From the NCBI RefSeq assembly GCF_019100565.1, contig NZ_JAHRID010000001.1, forward strand, positions 434,001 through 498,000: DNA of 64,000 nucleotides. Direction: 5' to 3'. The translations under genes and the position numbers were made by a program. Within the stretch, counting starts at the first letter, position 1. Every line of letters starts with the position of its first letter. Positions 37,027 to 44,730 of the stretch are shown piece after piece. The stretch is from Arsukibacterium indicum. GTDB taxonomy: Bacteria; Pseudomonadota; Gammaproteobacteria; Enterobacterales; Alteromonadaceae. Below the pieces are notes generated by a model, which was given only the letters and a program-made list of their open reading frames with translations, was not told the DNA's origin and made no database searches.

Positions 37027-37044
37027 CTAGCAAATTTTGCGCCA
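37027..37044 (-). promoter_or_regulatory. Sigma-54 promoter of flgP
   Basis: TGGCGCAAAATTTGCTA on the - strand, GG-N10-GC spacing, a close match to TGGCAC-N5-TTGCT, 52 bases before the flgP start. Confidence 0.78.
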
Positions 37045-37114
37045 CCTTATTTTGCAGGTGTTGCCTTTCCGGATATGTCGACGTCAGACGCTTATTTCAT
37101 CAGTACATATCGCA

Positions 37115-37132
37115 AAGGCACAGTTTTTGCTT
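37115..37132 (+). promoter_or_regulatory. Sigma-54 promoter of flgT
   Basis: AGGCACAGTTTTTGCTTT on the + strand, GG-N10-GC spacing, 47 bases before the flgT start. With the site at 37027 it makes a divergent pair of sigma-54 promoters in a 203-base gap. Confidence 0.78.
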
Positions 37133-37178
37133 TAACTAATAGTATTGATGGCACTTTCCACTTATTTGTTGGCGATTT

Positions 37179-38312
37179 ATGAAACTACAAATTATAGCCA
37201 GTACCTGCTGCTTGATGCTGTTAACCGCACCTGTCAGTGCTAACTGGTACGAAATGACAGGCCAGGCGGCAATAGAGCAAGGTGATGTTTCCGCTGCTAA
37301 ACAAGCGGCAATTGCTGATGCGCTGGAACGTGCGGCATTATTTGCCGGTGTCAGGGTTACCAGTCAGCAACAGCTTGTTGCCGGAGTAATGCAGCAACAT
37401 CAGCTTAGCCTGGATAGCAGCTCAGAGATCAGGGAAATACGGTTATTACGTGAAAACATTGGCGGCGACTTTGTTACTGTCACCCTGCAAGCCGAAATTT
37501 TATCGCAGCAGCAAAGCTGCAGTGGAATCCAGCAAAAGAAACCTTTGTTGCTGGCCCAGGTTGAACTTGGCGCCCGGCGCGATGCGGTTCATGGTCAGTT
37601 ATTTGAGCTGGACAAAAATGCTACAGCACAGTTATCCCGTCATTTGCAGGATTACAGCCCGGCTGTCGATGTCAGCACGGTTGACTACAGCATCCAGCCG
37701 GCATTGATGACAGACAGTATTAATCGTCAGTTATTCAGCGACGGTCAGCAGTTCGTGCTGGTGAGCCAGATCACTGATTTATCACTGGGCAAGCGTACCA
37801 GTCGTTTTTGGCAGGATGAGCGCTTTGAACGTTATTTTGCGCTTGATGTCTCTCTGTATGACGTGTTTAACCAACAACGGGTATTTCAGCAGCAATATCG
37901 TACACAGGCTCTGTGGAACAACGAATTATCAGTGGCAGGTAGTCACAGCCAGCAATTCTGGCAACAACCATTCGGCCAGAAAATTGATACCATACTGAAA
38001 GCTGTAGCAAAGGACGTACAACAATATACCCAATGCCAAGGCTTGCTGGCTCAGGTAAGCCATATTGATCAGCACCAAATTGCTATTAACAAAGGCAGCC
38101 GCCAGGGCTTGCAATTGGGTGACAGTGTAACAGTAATGCAAATTCAGCGCTTTGCCGGCAAAGATGGCCTGGAAAAACTGCATAAAAGCCCGGTAACGCT
38201 GAAGATTACCGAGGTCAGCACCGATAATGCCTGGGCCAGTGCCAGCAGCCCTACCCTGTTAAGTCATTTACAAATCGGGGATTTAATAAGCATAAATAAC
38301 TCAGCCATTTAG
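37179..38312 (+). CDS. flgT: Flagellar H/T-ring assembly protein FlgT
   Basis: 377 residues with a signal peptide ending ...LLTAPVSANWYEMTG. N-terminal part: GQAAIEQGDVSAAKQAAIADALERAALFAGVRV, the FlgT_N signature. The middle (about 130-290) resembles FlgT_M, and the C-terminus (INKGSRQGLQLGDSVTVM) resembles FlgT_C. FlgT builds the H ring and recruits MotX/MotY in sodium-motor bacteria. Confidence 0.92.
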   Translation: MKLQIIASTCCLMLLTAPVSANWYEMTGQAAIEQGDVSAAKQAAIADALERAALFAGVRVTSQQQLVAGVMQQHQLSLDSSSEIREIRLLRENIGGDFVTVTLQAEILSQQQSCSGIQQKKPLLLAQVELGARRDAVHGQLFELDKNATAQLSRHLQDYSPAVDVSTVDYSIQPALMTDSINRQLFSDGQQFVLVSQITDLSLGKRTSRFWQDERFERYFALDVSLYDVFNQQRVFQQQYRTQALWNNELSVAGSHSQQFWQQPFGQKIDTILKAVAKDVQQYTQCQGLLAQVSHIDQHQIAINKGSRQGLQLGDSVTVMQIQRFAGKDGLEKLHKSPVTLKITEVSTDNAWASASSPTLLSHLQIGDLISINNSAI

Positions 38313-38413
38313 CGGACGTAAAAGATACAACAGACATTAAAGCGGTAAAGCGTTTTAGCATTCACTTAAACCATTTATTCTGTTAAACTTTCGCGCGTTA
38401 TTCACTGCTTACT

Positions 38414-38488
38414 TGCCCTATAGTTAAATGGATATAACGGCCCCCTCCTAAGGGGCAGTTGCAGGTTCGATTCCTGCTGGGGCAGCCA
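38414..38488 (+). tRNA. tRNA-Arg (anticodon CCU)
   Basis: Full cloverleaf: acceptor TGCCCTA (38414-38420) with TGGGGCA (38478-38484), D stem GTTA/TAAC, anticodon stem GCCCC/GGGGC with loop CTCCTAA giving CCU at 38447-38449... by alignment 38447-38449 of the loop, T stem GCAGG/CCTGC with loop TTCGATT, discriminator G and encoded CCA (38486-38488). It lies 101 bases after flgT. A tyrosine integrase follows at once, so the 3' end is a likely attachment site. Confidence 0.95.
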
Positions 38489-38570
38489 CCAAGGCGTTCA
38501 GAGTGGTTCGGCAAGGTTTGATAAGGTTCAGCAAAGCCAATAAAAATAAGGCTTACAGTTGATCTTGTGG

Positions 38571-38663
38571 TTCAAGTTAGTTCAATATAGTTCAACGGGA
38601 ACCACGATTTTTGATACTACGGATGATACTACAGCCCTCTGTAGTGCAAAGCTGTAGTATCAT
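38571..38663. repeat. Phased direct and inverted repeats before the integrase
   Basis: TTCAA occurs at 38571, 38581 and 38591 with exact 10-base phasing; TGATACTAC is repeated at 38612 and 38624; and ATGATACTACAG (38623-38634) pairs with CTGTAGTATCAT (38652-38663) as a perfect 12-bp inverted repeat ending 11 bases before the integrase ATG. These are candidate integrase arm sites, excisionase sites or an autoregulatory operator. Confidence 0.7.
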
Positions 38664-38673
38664 AAGGCTAAAA

Positions 38674-39912
38674 ATGGCAATAAAAACAAACCCATTAAGC
38701 GACACGGAAGTACGCTCAGCGAAGCCAAAAGATAAGCTTTATTCGCTGTACGATGGCGACGGTTTAGAACTTCGGATCACTAAGGCTGGCAGTAAAAGCT
38801 GGCTATTCCGATACAAGCGACCGCACATTGGCAAAACAAATTACATTAAAATCGGATCTTATCCTGAAACCTCATTGGCTCAGGCCAGAAAGCTGCGTTC
38901 TGAATACCGTGAACTATTAGAAAAAGACGTTGACCCGCAAAAGTGGATTGATGATCAAGCTGGCAGGCGGCGGCGTGAAGTTAGCACCACACTTAAAAAC
39001 GTGGCTGAAAAATGGTTTGCCGTCAAATTTACATCAGTTTCTGAAAGGCACTCACTGAACATTAGCCGATCGTTTGAAACGCATCTATTCCCCAAGCTTG
39101 GCCACTGCCCGGTTGGTGACTTAACCGCGCCCGATGTTATCGACGTACTATCGCCCCTGGACGCAGCTGGCCGCAGTGAAACCATTACCCGGCTATGCCA
39201 GCGACTGAACGAGCTTATGACCTGGTGCGTAAATACCGGCATATTGAAGCACAATCCGTTGGCCGGCATTAAGGCTGCGTTCGCCAGTAAGAAACCAACC
39301 AAGATGCCAACCATTAAGCCGGAGCAGTTGCCGGAGTTAATGAAGGCGCTAAGCTTCGCCCAGATACGGGTAATGACCCGCTGCTTAATTGAATGGCAGT
39401 TGCACACTATGGTTCGGCCATCGGAAGCGGCACAGGCCCGCTGGGATGAAATAGATTTACAGCAAATGCTGTGGACCATACCGCCAGAACGGATGAAGCA
39501 AAAGCGCGAACACCAGGTGCCGCTAACACCACAAACCATGGCGCTACTGGATTTTATAAAACCAATAAGCGGCCGGTCAGAATACTTATTCCCAAGCGAA
39601 CATAACCCGGGCCAACCTACCCACTCAGAAACCGCTAACAGGGCACTGCAACGCATGGGTTATGCTGGCGTATTGGTTTCGCACGGCTTACGTGCACTGG
39701 CCAGCACCACGCTTAATGAGCGGGGTTTTGATGCGGACATTATTGAAGCCGCGTTAGCGCACCAGGACAGGAACCAGGTGCGATCGGCATATAACCGGGC
39801 AACTTATTTGGAACGCCGGCGTAAGCTTATGGAATGGTGGAGTGATCACATAGAAGAAGCGGCCACCGGCAAGATGGTTATGGGTGGCAAGAAAGGGCTT
39901 AAGGTAGTTTAG
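38674..39912 (+). CDS. int: P4-type tyrosine recombinase/integrase
   Basis: 412 residues from the ATG at 38674; earlier in-frame ATGs at 38611 and 38623 fall in the repeat region and add no conserved sequence. N-terminal DUF4102 arm-binding domain: PLSDTEVRSAKPKDKLYSLYDGDGLELRI. The catalytic domain includes the first Arg in MVRPSEAAQARWDEI, the HGLRALAST box, and AHQDRNQVRSAYNRATYLERRR with the Tyr region. It integrates mobile DNA into tRNA genes. The gene reads away from the tRNA. Confidence 0.93.
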   Translation: MAIKTNPLSDTEVRSAKPKDKLYSLYDGDGLELRITKAGSKSWLFRYKRPHIGKTNYIKIGSYPETSLAQARKLRSEYRELLEKDVDPQKWIDDQAGRRRREVSTTLKNVAEKWFAVKFTSVSERHSLNISRSFETHLFPKLGHCPVGDLTAPDVIDVLSPLDAAGRSETITRLCQRLNELMTWCVNTGILKHNPLAGIKAAFASKKPTKMPTIKPEQLPELMKALSFAQIRVMTRCLIEWQLHTMVRPSEAAQARWDEIDLQQMLWTIPPERMKQKREHQVPLTPQTMALLDFIKPISGRSEYLFPSEHNPGQPTHSETANRALQRMGYAGVLVSHGLRALASTTLNERGFDADIIEAALAHQDRNQVRSAYNRATYLERRRKLMEWWSDHIEEAATGKMVMGGKKGLKVV

Positions 39913-39922
39913 GGAGCGAACA

Positions 39923-40351
39923 ATGGCACAAGAGCATAAAGCAACAATTGAAAAGCAGATTGAAAGTTGGGGTGCAAAAAAGCATTTAGTAAGCGCCAAA
40001 GAGTATGAGGATGTGTTAACCCAGGCAATGATCGATTTGATTGAAACTGATCGTCATGATAACAGCGATAAAAAATCTGCATCTGAATTGGTCGCGTATT
40101 TTAAAGCTAACGCATCCAATAAAAGCCAAAGTTATAGAGAAGTAAAGCAGAAGTACATACTGGCTTTAAATCATTGGGAAAAAGCACTGGATGCTGATGC
40201 CAGATTTTTAAGAGCAAACAAGAAATTTAATGTGCAGGCTGTAATAACCAGAATTTTTACTACCTTAGCTGTAGGCTTCAGTATCATGCTGGTTTACTGG
40301 GTGGCGCACTGCATTGGTATACCAATGCCACTAATGAGAATGCCAGGTTAA
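39923..40351 (+). CDS. Hypothetical one-helix membrane protein beside integrase
   Basis: 142 residues, not recognised. Residues 1-105 are soluble, charged and helical (KQIESWGAKKHLVSAKEYEDVL, YILALNHWEKALDADARF). One membrane helix lies near the C-terminus (IFTTLAVGFSIMLVYWVAHCIGI), leaving a tiny Pro/Met tail. It starts 11 bases after int with a GGGAGCGAAC ribosome site, so it is probably co-transcribed. It could be cargo such as an exclusion protein, but nothing proves this. Confidence 0.65.
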   Translation: MAQEHKATIEKQIESWGAKKHLVSAKEYEDVLTQAMIDLIETDRHDNSDKKSASELVAYFKANASNKSQSYREVKQKYILALNHWEKALDADARFLRANKKFNVQAVITRIFTTLAVGFSIMLVYWVAHCIGIPMPLMRMPG

Positions 40352-40397
40352 TCCAACAATTGTTTACTCGAGCACAGGCACTATATTGACATGGTAG

Positions 40398-40430
40398 GGG
40401 TCGGTGGTTCGAGTCCACTAGGACGCACCA
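40398..40430 (+). pseudogene. Orphan 3' half of a tRNA gene (T arm, acceptor strand, CCA)
   Basis: Contains T stem GGTGG/CCACT (40403-40407, 40415-40419) with loop TTCGAGT, the 3' acceptor strand AGGACGC, discriminator A and CCA. No 5' half, D arm or anticodon arm precedes it. It would pair with a 5' GCGTCCT acceptor, unlike the tRNA-Arg(CCU) at 38414. Such fragments usually mark the far end of an element integrated in a tRNA gene. Its parent tRNA is not in the window. Confidence 0.8.
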
Positions 40431-40446
40431 AAAATTCTAATAAAAG

Positions 40447-40471
40447 CAGCGCCTTATCGGCGCTGTTTTTG
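40447..40471 (+). terminator. Intrinsic terminator after the tRNA fragment
   Basis: A perfect 7-bp stem CAGCGCC/GGCGCTG with a 5-base loop and TTTTT. It is the sort of terminator that follows tRNA genes and may have come along with the fragment. The rest of the 40352-40550 gap shows no gene. Confidence 0.88.
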
Positions 40472-40550
40472 TTTAGGCTTTACTTGTATAAAAATATTAT
40501 CAAAATTTTATAAAAATACAGTAGTGCACTGTATAAGCTTTTTCAGGGCT

Positions 40551-40856
40551 TTAGGGATGCAGCGTTAGCAATATTTCCACTTCCATACCCGGGCCTGCTA
40601 TTACCACGCCTTTCGGTTTTGCTGCGGTAAAAATAATTACTTTTCCATAGTAGCCAGCTGGCCTGGCGTTTAAGTTACCTGGCTGAAACTCTACTTCATG
40701 GTTGTTATCGCCGGTTATGTTTGCAGGGATGCGGGATCCGCCGGCTTCGAACTCTGCGCCGGTGGCACCAGCACCAGTTAAGTTGTAGGGCTCGCCGTCT
40801 TTATAGAATGCAACCCGTTCTGCGTTGTCGCGGCCTTTGAATGCTACTATTTCCAT
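40551..40856 (-). CDS. Hypothetical phage protein, distal end of tail operon
   Basis: 101 residues, not recognised. It starts MEIVAFKGRDNAERVAFYKDGEPYNL and looks beta-rich with many Gly. It starts two bases after the preceding repeat protein and is the last gene of the late operon. Position next to probable adhesins suggests a small tail-fibre accessory or assembly protein. Confidence 0.6.
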   Translation of the reverse strand: MEIVAFKGRDNAERVAFYKDGEPYNLTGAGATGAEFEAGGSRIPANITGDNNHEVEFQPGNLNARPAGYYGKVIIFTAAKPKGVVIAGPGMEVEILLTLHP

Positions 40857-40858
40857 TG

Positions 40859-41875
40859 TTATACCCTTTTCGCTGATAGTTTGCCGCTAACAAGCTGGCC
40901 GCTTAGGTTTTGTTTTACTACCATGCCGGTTAAGCCGGTATGGCGTAGTTCTGTAATGATGCTGTCGCCTATGTACTCTGTTGTGGCCACGCCGTTACGT
41001 AACACCCGCACCACGCCGCCGGTTTCAAAATCCTGCGCTTGCAGCCATTCGCTCATGGCCACAGCATTTACTATGCGCTCAGTGCTGCCGCCGCTTACAT
41101 GTTCCTGAGCGTTGGTAAATTCGTTAATTGATTCAGTAATAGCGACAACGCTGCGGATCTGAGCTGCTGATCCGCTTGCCTCGTGGTTTTGGATCTCGAT
41201 AAAGGTAACTACAGCCTGGCTGGCGGTAACCCGGCCAACTACGCCACCTGATTCGTGCAGCTGCTCGTTAATTTGATCATCGATATAGTCGGTTACTGCT
41301 ACTACACCACGAACCGTTGAAACAACGCCGCCAGAGCTAAACGATTGCGCGTTTAATGATTCTGTTTCAGCAGACACATCCCTTATTTGGGCTGCAATAC
41401 CGGATGTATTAAAAGCCTGGTTGTTTACTGATTCGCTGGTTGCTGCAGTGTTGCGAATTACTGCGACGCTGCCAGCAGTGTCAAAAATTTGATCGTTAAC
41501 TGCCTGCGAAGTGGCGACTGTAGCTCTTACAACACCAGCACTACCTCCGGTTTCAGCCGTTTGTTCGTTTGTCACAGGCTCTGCTGTTACCGTAAAGTCA
41601 CCAACTGACGCACCGTTAACATAGCTACGATAAACAAAAGATCCGGTGCCGGTTGATGCAAAAGAGCCATCTTCATTGAATTCGTCAACTGTTAACCCGC
41701 TGACACTGATAAGTTCCCAGCGCACTTCGTAACCAGCAACACCACCATCGTTTAATAGCGGGCTGCCGCCGTTCTCGCCGGTTGTGGGCAGCTCATTAAA
41801 CGGTACACCCAGGCCAGCGTAGTTGCTGCTCGTCCAGCCACTTGCGACTAACTCACCACCGCTATACCAGCTCAT
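40859..41875 (-). CDS. Phage protein with about eight 24-residue tandem repeats
   Basis: 338 residues, not recognised. Residues about 1-95 form a non-repeated head with YEVRWELISVSGLTVDEF. Residues about 110-315 consist of about eight degenerate units of 24 (twice 28) residues with the pattern A-x-(S/T)-(E/D)-(S/Y)-(I/L/V)-N-x-Q-x-F-x-(S/T)-G-G-x-(V/A)-x-x-(V/I)-R. The regular spacing suggests a beta-solenoid or trimeric fibre shaft. It overlaps the LamG/FN3 gene by four bases. Likely part of the receptor-binding apparatus. Confidence 0.72.
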   Translation of the reverse strand: MSWYSGGELVASGWTSSNYAGLGVPFNELPTTGENGGSPLLNDGGVAGYEVRWELISVSGLTVDEFNEDGSFASTGTGSFVYRSYVNGASVGDFTVTAEPVTNEQTAETGGSAGVVRATVATSQAVNDQIFDTAGSVAVIRNTAATSESVNNQAFNTSGIAAQIRDVSAETESLNAQSFSSGGVVSTVRGVVAVTDYIDDQINEQLHESGGVVGRVTASQAVVTFIEIQNHEASGSAAQIRSVVAITESINEFTNAQEHVSGGSTERIVNAVAMSEWLQAQDFETGGVVRVLRNGVATTEYIGDSIITELRHTGLTGMVVKQNLSGQLVSGKLSAKRV

Positions 41876-43353
41876 ACGGCAGCCTTAGCAGGCATGCGCC
41901 CCATAGCCTGACTGGTTAATTTCCAATCAGCTTTATAATTAACAGCCGCAGTTAATGCTGCATCGGTTACTGTAAACTGACCGTTTGCATCTGTGCTCAG
42001 GCCCGTTGCAACCAGAACCAGACCGTGTGTTACCGGGTCATATAGCGCAACGTAATCCAGTGGTTCATTTGCCAGCAAGCTATTTAGTTCGCCAGTGGTG
42101 TCTTTTAGTGGCTCACTTACAAATGTGGCAGTAACAACCGGAGTTGCATCAGTCGTGAAGTTGCCAACAGCTGACCACGCGCCGGGGCCGGTGGCATTAA
42201 CTGCCCGGACCTCTACGGTGTAGGGTGTTTCAGGAGTAAGGCTTGAAAACTCAAGCGGATTAGTCGGCACGGTCAGTGCTGATCCGCCATCAAACCTGAA
42301 TTCAAAACCTGTCTGGTCGCTACCGTCATAGCTGAATGGTACTGTTGCTGTTGTATCAGTAACGGTTATTGTTCCGATGGTAACTGTACCTTGTGGCACC
42401 TGAGCAGCAGCATTAACCGTTACGTTAAACGCATTACTGTTTGCAGTGTTAGTGGCTGTATCAGTGCCGCGCATTATGACGCCAGTAACAGCAGCCTCTG
42501 TAGCTGTACCTTGTAACCGGCCTGCGCTGGTAATAGATAAGCCAGTGCCAGTAAGTGCAGTACCAACGTTAGAGTAAGTGAATGGGGTTTCAGTACCTGA
42601 ATAGCGCCCTGCCGCCAAATCGACGTCAACAACATCGCCAGCGGTAAATGCCTGGTTTGGTATTGTGCCAGTGAATGATATTGGGGTTACTGTTGGCGCA
42701 CCTGTCCAGGATGGGTTATTAAAGGTTGTTAAAGTAGCGCCAATTATATCGTCTGTTGCTGTTGTGCCTGTTCCTTCGTCAAGCGGGAATACAATACGAT
42801 ATGTAACATCAGCAGTGTTGGCAACAGTGCCGTTTGCTAACGCCTCAACAAAAGCCGAACTGAGGGTTCCGACAGAAATTTCATCAAGTTTTACAACCTG
42901 ACTTAAAGTACCTTTGGAGAATCTATCCGCGCTGATATCGCCGCGCGACATGAAGTACCACGTTTGAGATTGTCCAAGTGTTGCGTTGCCGCCAACCAAG
43001 CTGCCGATATATGTGCGTACAGCAGTGCCACCAGCTTTGCAGTACCAAAAGTAAAGGTTGGCCGTGTCTTTTTCCAGCAGTAATAAATATTCTGTTGAGC
43101 CATCAGCAAAATCAGCTGGCATCGTTACTTTTGTAGAGTAAGTGCCATTTCTATTGATAGATATTTCGTTCGCGCTGGCAGTATAGAAAATGTTTGTATT
43201 TGTAGCGCTTAGCGCACCTGTGCTTATTAAGTAATGAAAGTCTGAGGCTTTTGACTCGAACTTATACTTAATACCAATAGCGCCATTATCCAGATTCATC
43301 GCTGCATTGGTAACAGTTGCATACTGGTTTACGCCGTCAAAAAATAAAGCCAT
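41872..43353 (-). CDS. Phage LamG/Ig-like/FN3 multidomain protein
   Basis: 493 residues. About 1-180 resembles a LamG/concanavalin fold (MALFFDGVNQYATV, LNAGAIG-type strand LDNGAIGIKYKF, YWFCKAGG-like FWYCKAGGTA). About 210-310 is a putative Ig domain (PNQAFTAGDVVDVDLAAGRYSG, GLSITSAGRLQGT). About 315-405 is a fibronectin type III-like domain (SLTPETPYTVEVRAVNATGPGAW). Such mosaics occur in phage tail adhesins that bind carbohydrate. It lies between the propeller-like and the repeat proteins. Confidence 0.75.
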   Translation of the reverse strand: MALFFDGVNQYATVTNAAMNLDNGAIGIKYKFESKASDFHYLISTGALSATNTNIFYTASANEISINRNGTYSTKVTMPADFADGSTEYLLLLEKDTANLYFWYCKAGGTAVRTYIGSLVGGNATLGQSQTWYFMSRGDISADRFSKGTLSQVVKLDEISVGTLSSAFVEALANGTVANTADVTYRIVFPLDEGTGTTATDDIIGATLTTFNNPSWTGAPTVTPISFTGTIPNQAFTAGDVVDVDLAAGRYSGTETPFTYSNVGTALTGTGLSITSAGRLQGTATEAAVTGVIMRGTDTATNTANSNAFNVTVNAAAQVPQGTVTIGTITVTDTTATVPFSYDGSDQTGFEFRFDGGSALTVPTNPLEFSSLTPETPYTVEVRAVNATGPGAWSAVGNFTTDATPVVTATFVSEPLKDTTGELNSLLANEPLDYVALYDPVTHGLVLVATGLSTDANGQFTVTDAALTAAVNYKADWKLTSQAMGRMPAKAAV

Positions 43354-43362
43354 TATTACCCC

Positions 43363-44730
43363 CTAAGCCGCTAATGGCTTATAAATCCATACATCGCCAT
43401 TTTGCGAATGCTGTAGTCCGATAAAGCAATTCAAATCCGGTGCATATTCCCACTTACCGAAAATGCCAACACCGCTGCCACCATCAGCTGATAACTCGGA
43501 TGCTGTTAACGGCACCGACAAACCAGCAGGTTCAACCTTTTCAATGTACCAACCTGTTGTTGGCGTAGGCTTGCCAGGTGGCGGAGTGAGGTAATAAAGA
43601 GTGCCGCCGTTGCCCCACAACACAAACTTGCCAAGCTGCTGATCGTAATCAATAGCCATCTTGTCGTTGTGGACGTCGTTCAGGTAATCCGTAATATCAC
43701 CGGTAATATTGGAATAAAGAACGCGGTTATCATTGTTTGTCGGGCTAGCATAATCCAGATCCCAAAACACAAATGCAGCTGAGGTACCGCTATTGCACAT
43801 TACAAATAAGTTTCGTTGATAATCAAGACCTCCTGGCAGTTCGCCGTTAGCGCCATTCCACGCCCTGCCAACCTTTGTTATAACGTCATCAGCAGGATCT
43901 TCATGAAACTCAACCCGGAATAGGGATTTTGCACCGCTTGATAGCTTAACGACATAAACAACATCGAACCCGCCTTCCTCACGGTAAGCGGTACAGCCCA
44001 TCCTTGATTGAACTGATGAACCAAAAACAGAAGCCTGTCCAATTCCGTACCAGTCGCGTAACTGCCATGCATTTGCACCCGGTAAATCTACGCCAGCATA
44101 AGCGCCGGTTTTAGGGTTATCACCAGTACCACCGGCTACTAGGTTCTGGCCGGCTTGTGATAAGTCCAGTAAGTAAGCTCCGGCACGGCGCAGATAAGCA
44201 TACCCGTTATCAGGGTCATACAGCTTAAGCTCGCCGCCATCGCCGTGCTGAGCGCCGCCGAAGGTGCAGAACTTATTCAGTATCGGCAGGTAAATATTAT
44301 TATCATAAACATGGCTTGAACATGGCTGCCGGAAGCCACCGCAAATTGGTGTATATAGGCCAGTGCCTAGTGTCACATAATCAGACGGTAAGTAAGCAAA
44401 CGACCACTCACCTAAATCTAAATCAAACTCGTAAATTGTATTATCTGATGTGTTAGCGTGCCCACCTCCACATAATATAATTTTCTTTCTGCGGGCATCA
44501 TAAGCAAAGCCGCCCCAGGCCCTTATCAGCGCATCAGGTGATGCTTTGCCTGCTAAATATGGAGGCCGCAATTCAGGCTCAACCCATGATGTGTTAAAAG
44601 CAGTATTCAAGGGCACTTTGTACCAGCTATTTTCAGGCATGTTTGCAACTGCTTGCTGAATAACGCTCAGCAAAAACCGCCCTGCCGCAACCCTACCCTG
44701 CGCATTAACTGTGTAAAAATCATCAGCCAT
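43363..44730 (-). CDS. Phage protein with kelch/galactose-oxidase-like propeller features
   Basis: 455 residues. Repeated Gly-Gly turns and aromatic strands suggest a beta-propeller: GGFAYDARRKKIILCGGGHANTSDN, IYEFDLDLGEW, CTFGGAQHGDGGELKLYDPDNG and KFVLWGNGGTLYYLTP. It begins one base after the papain-like gene stop. In a tail-tip cluster it is a candidate receptor-binding or carbohydrate-binding protein. No catalytic residues of galactose oxidase could be assigned. Confidence 0.65.
   Translation of the reverse strand: MADDFYTVNAQGRVAAGRFLLSVIQQAVANMPENSWYKVPLNTAFNTSWVEPELRPPYLAGKASPDALIRAWGGFAYDARRKKIILCGGGHANTSDNTIYEFDLDLGEWSFAYLPSDYVTLGTGLYTPICGGFRQPCSSHVYDNNIYLPILNKFCTFGGAQHGDGGELKLYDPDNGYAYLRRAGAYLLDLSQAGQNLVAGGTGDNPKTGAYAGVDLPGANAWQLRDWYGIGQASVFGSSVQSRMGCTAYREEGGFDVVYVVKLSSGAKSLFRVEFHEDPADDVITKVGRAWNGANGELPGGLDYQRNLFVMCNSGTSAAFVFWDLDYASPTNNDNRVLYSNITGDITDYLNDVHNDKMAIDYDQQLGKFVLWGNGGTLYYLTPPPGKPTPTTGWYIEKVEPAGLSVPLTASELSADGGSGVGIFGKWEYAPDLNCFIGLQHSQNGDVWIYKPLAA

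Noticed and set aside
38955..39656. 233-residue open frame on the - strand within the integrase gene
   Set aside because: It lies wholly opposite the catalytic domain of the integrase and has a Cys/Ser-rich composition without motifs.
40370..40430. A complete second tRNA gene
   Set aside because: Only the T arm and 3' acceptor strand fold; no D arm, anticodon arm or matching 5' acceptor strand precedes them.
40398..40430. Direct attR copy of the tRNA-Arg(CCU) 3' end
   Set aside because: The T stem, acceptor strand and discriminator all differ from 38461-38488; the shared bases are only those common to most tRNAs.
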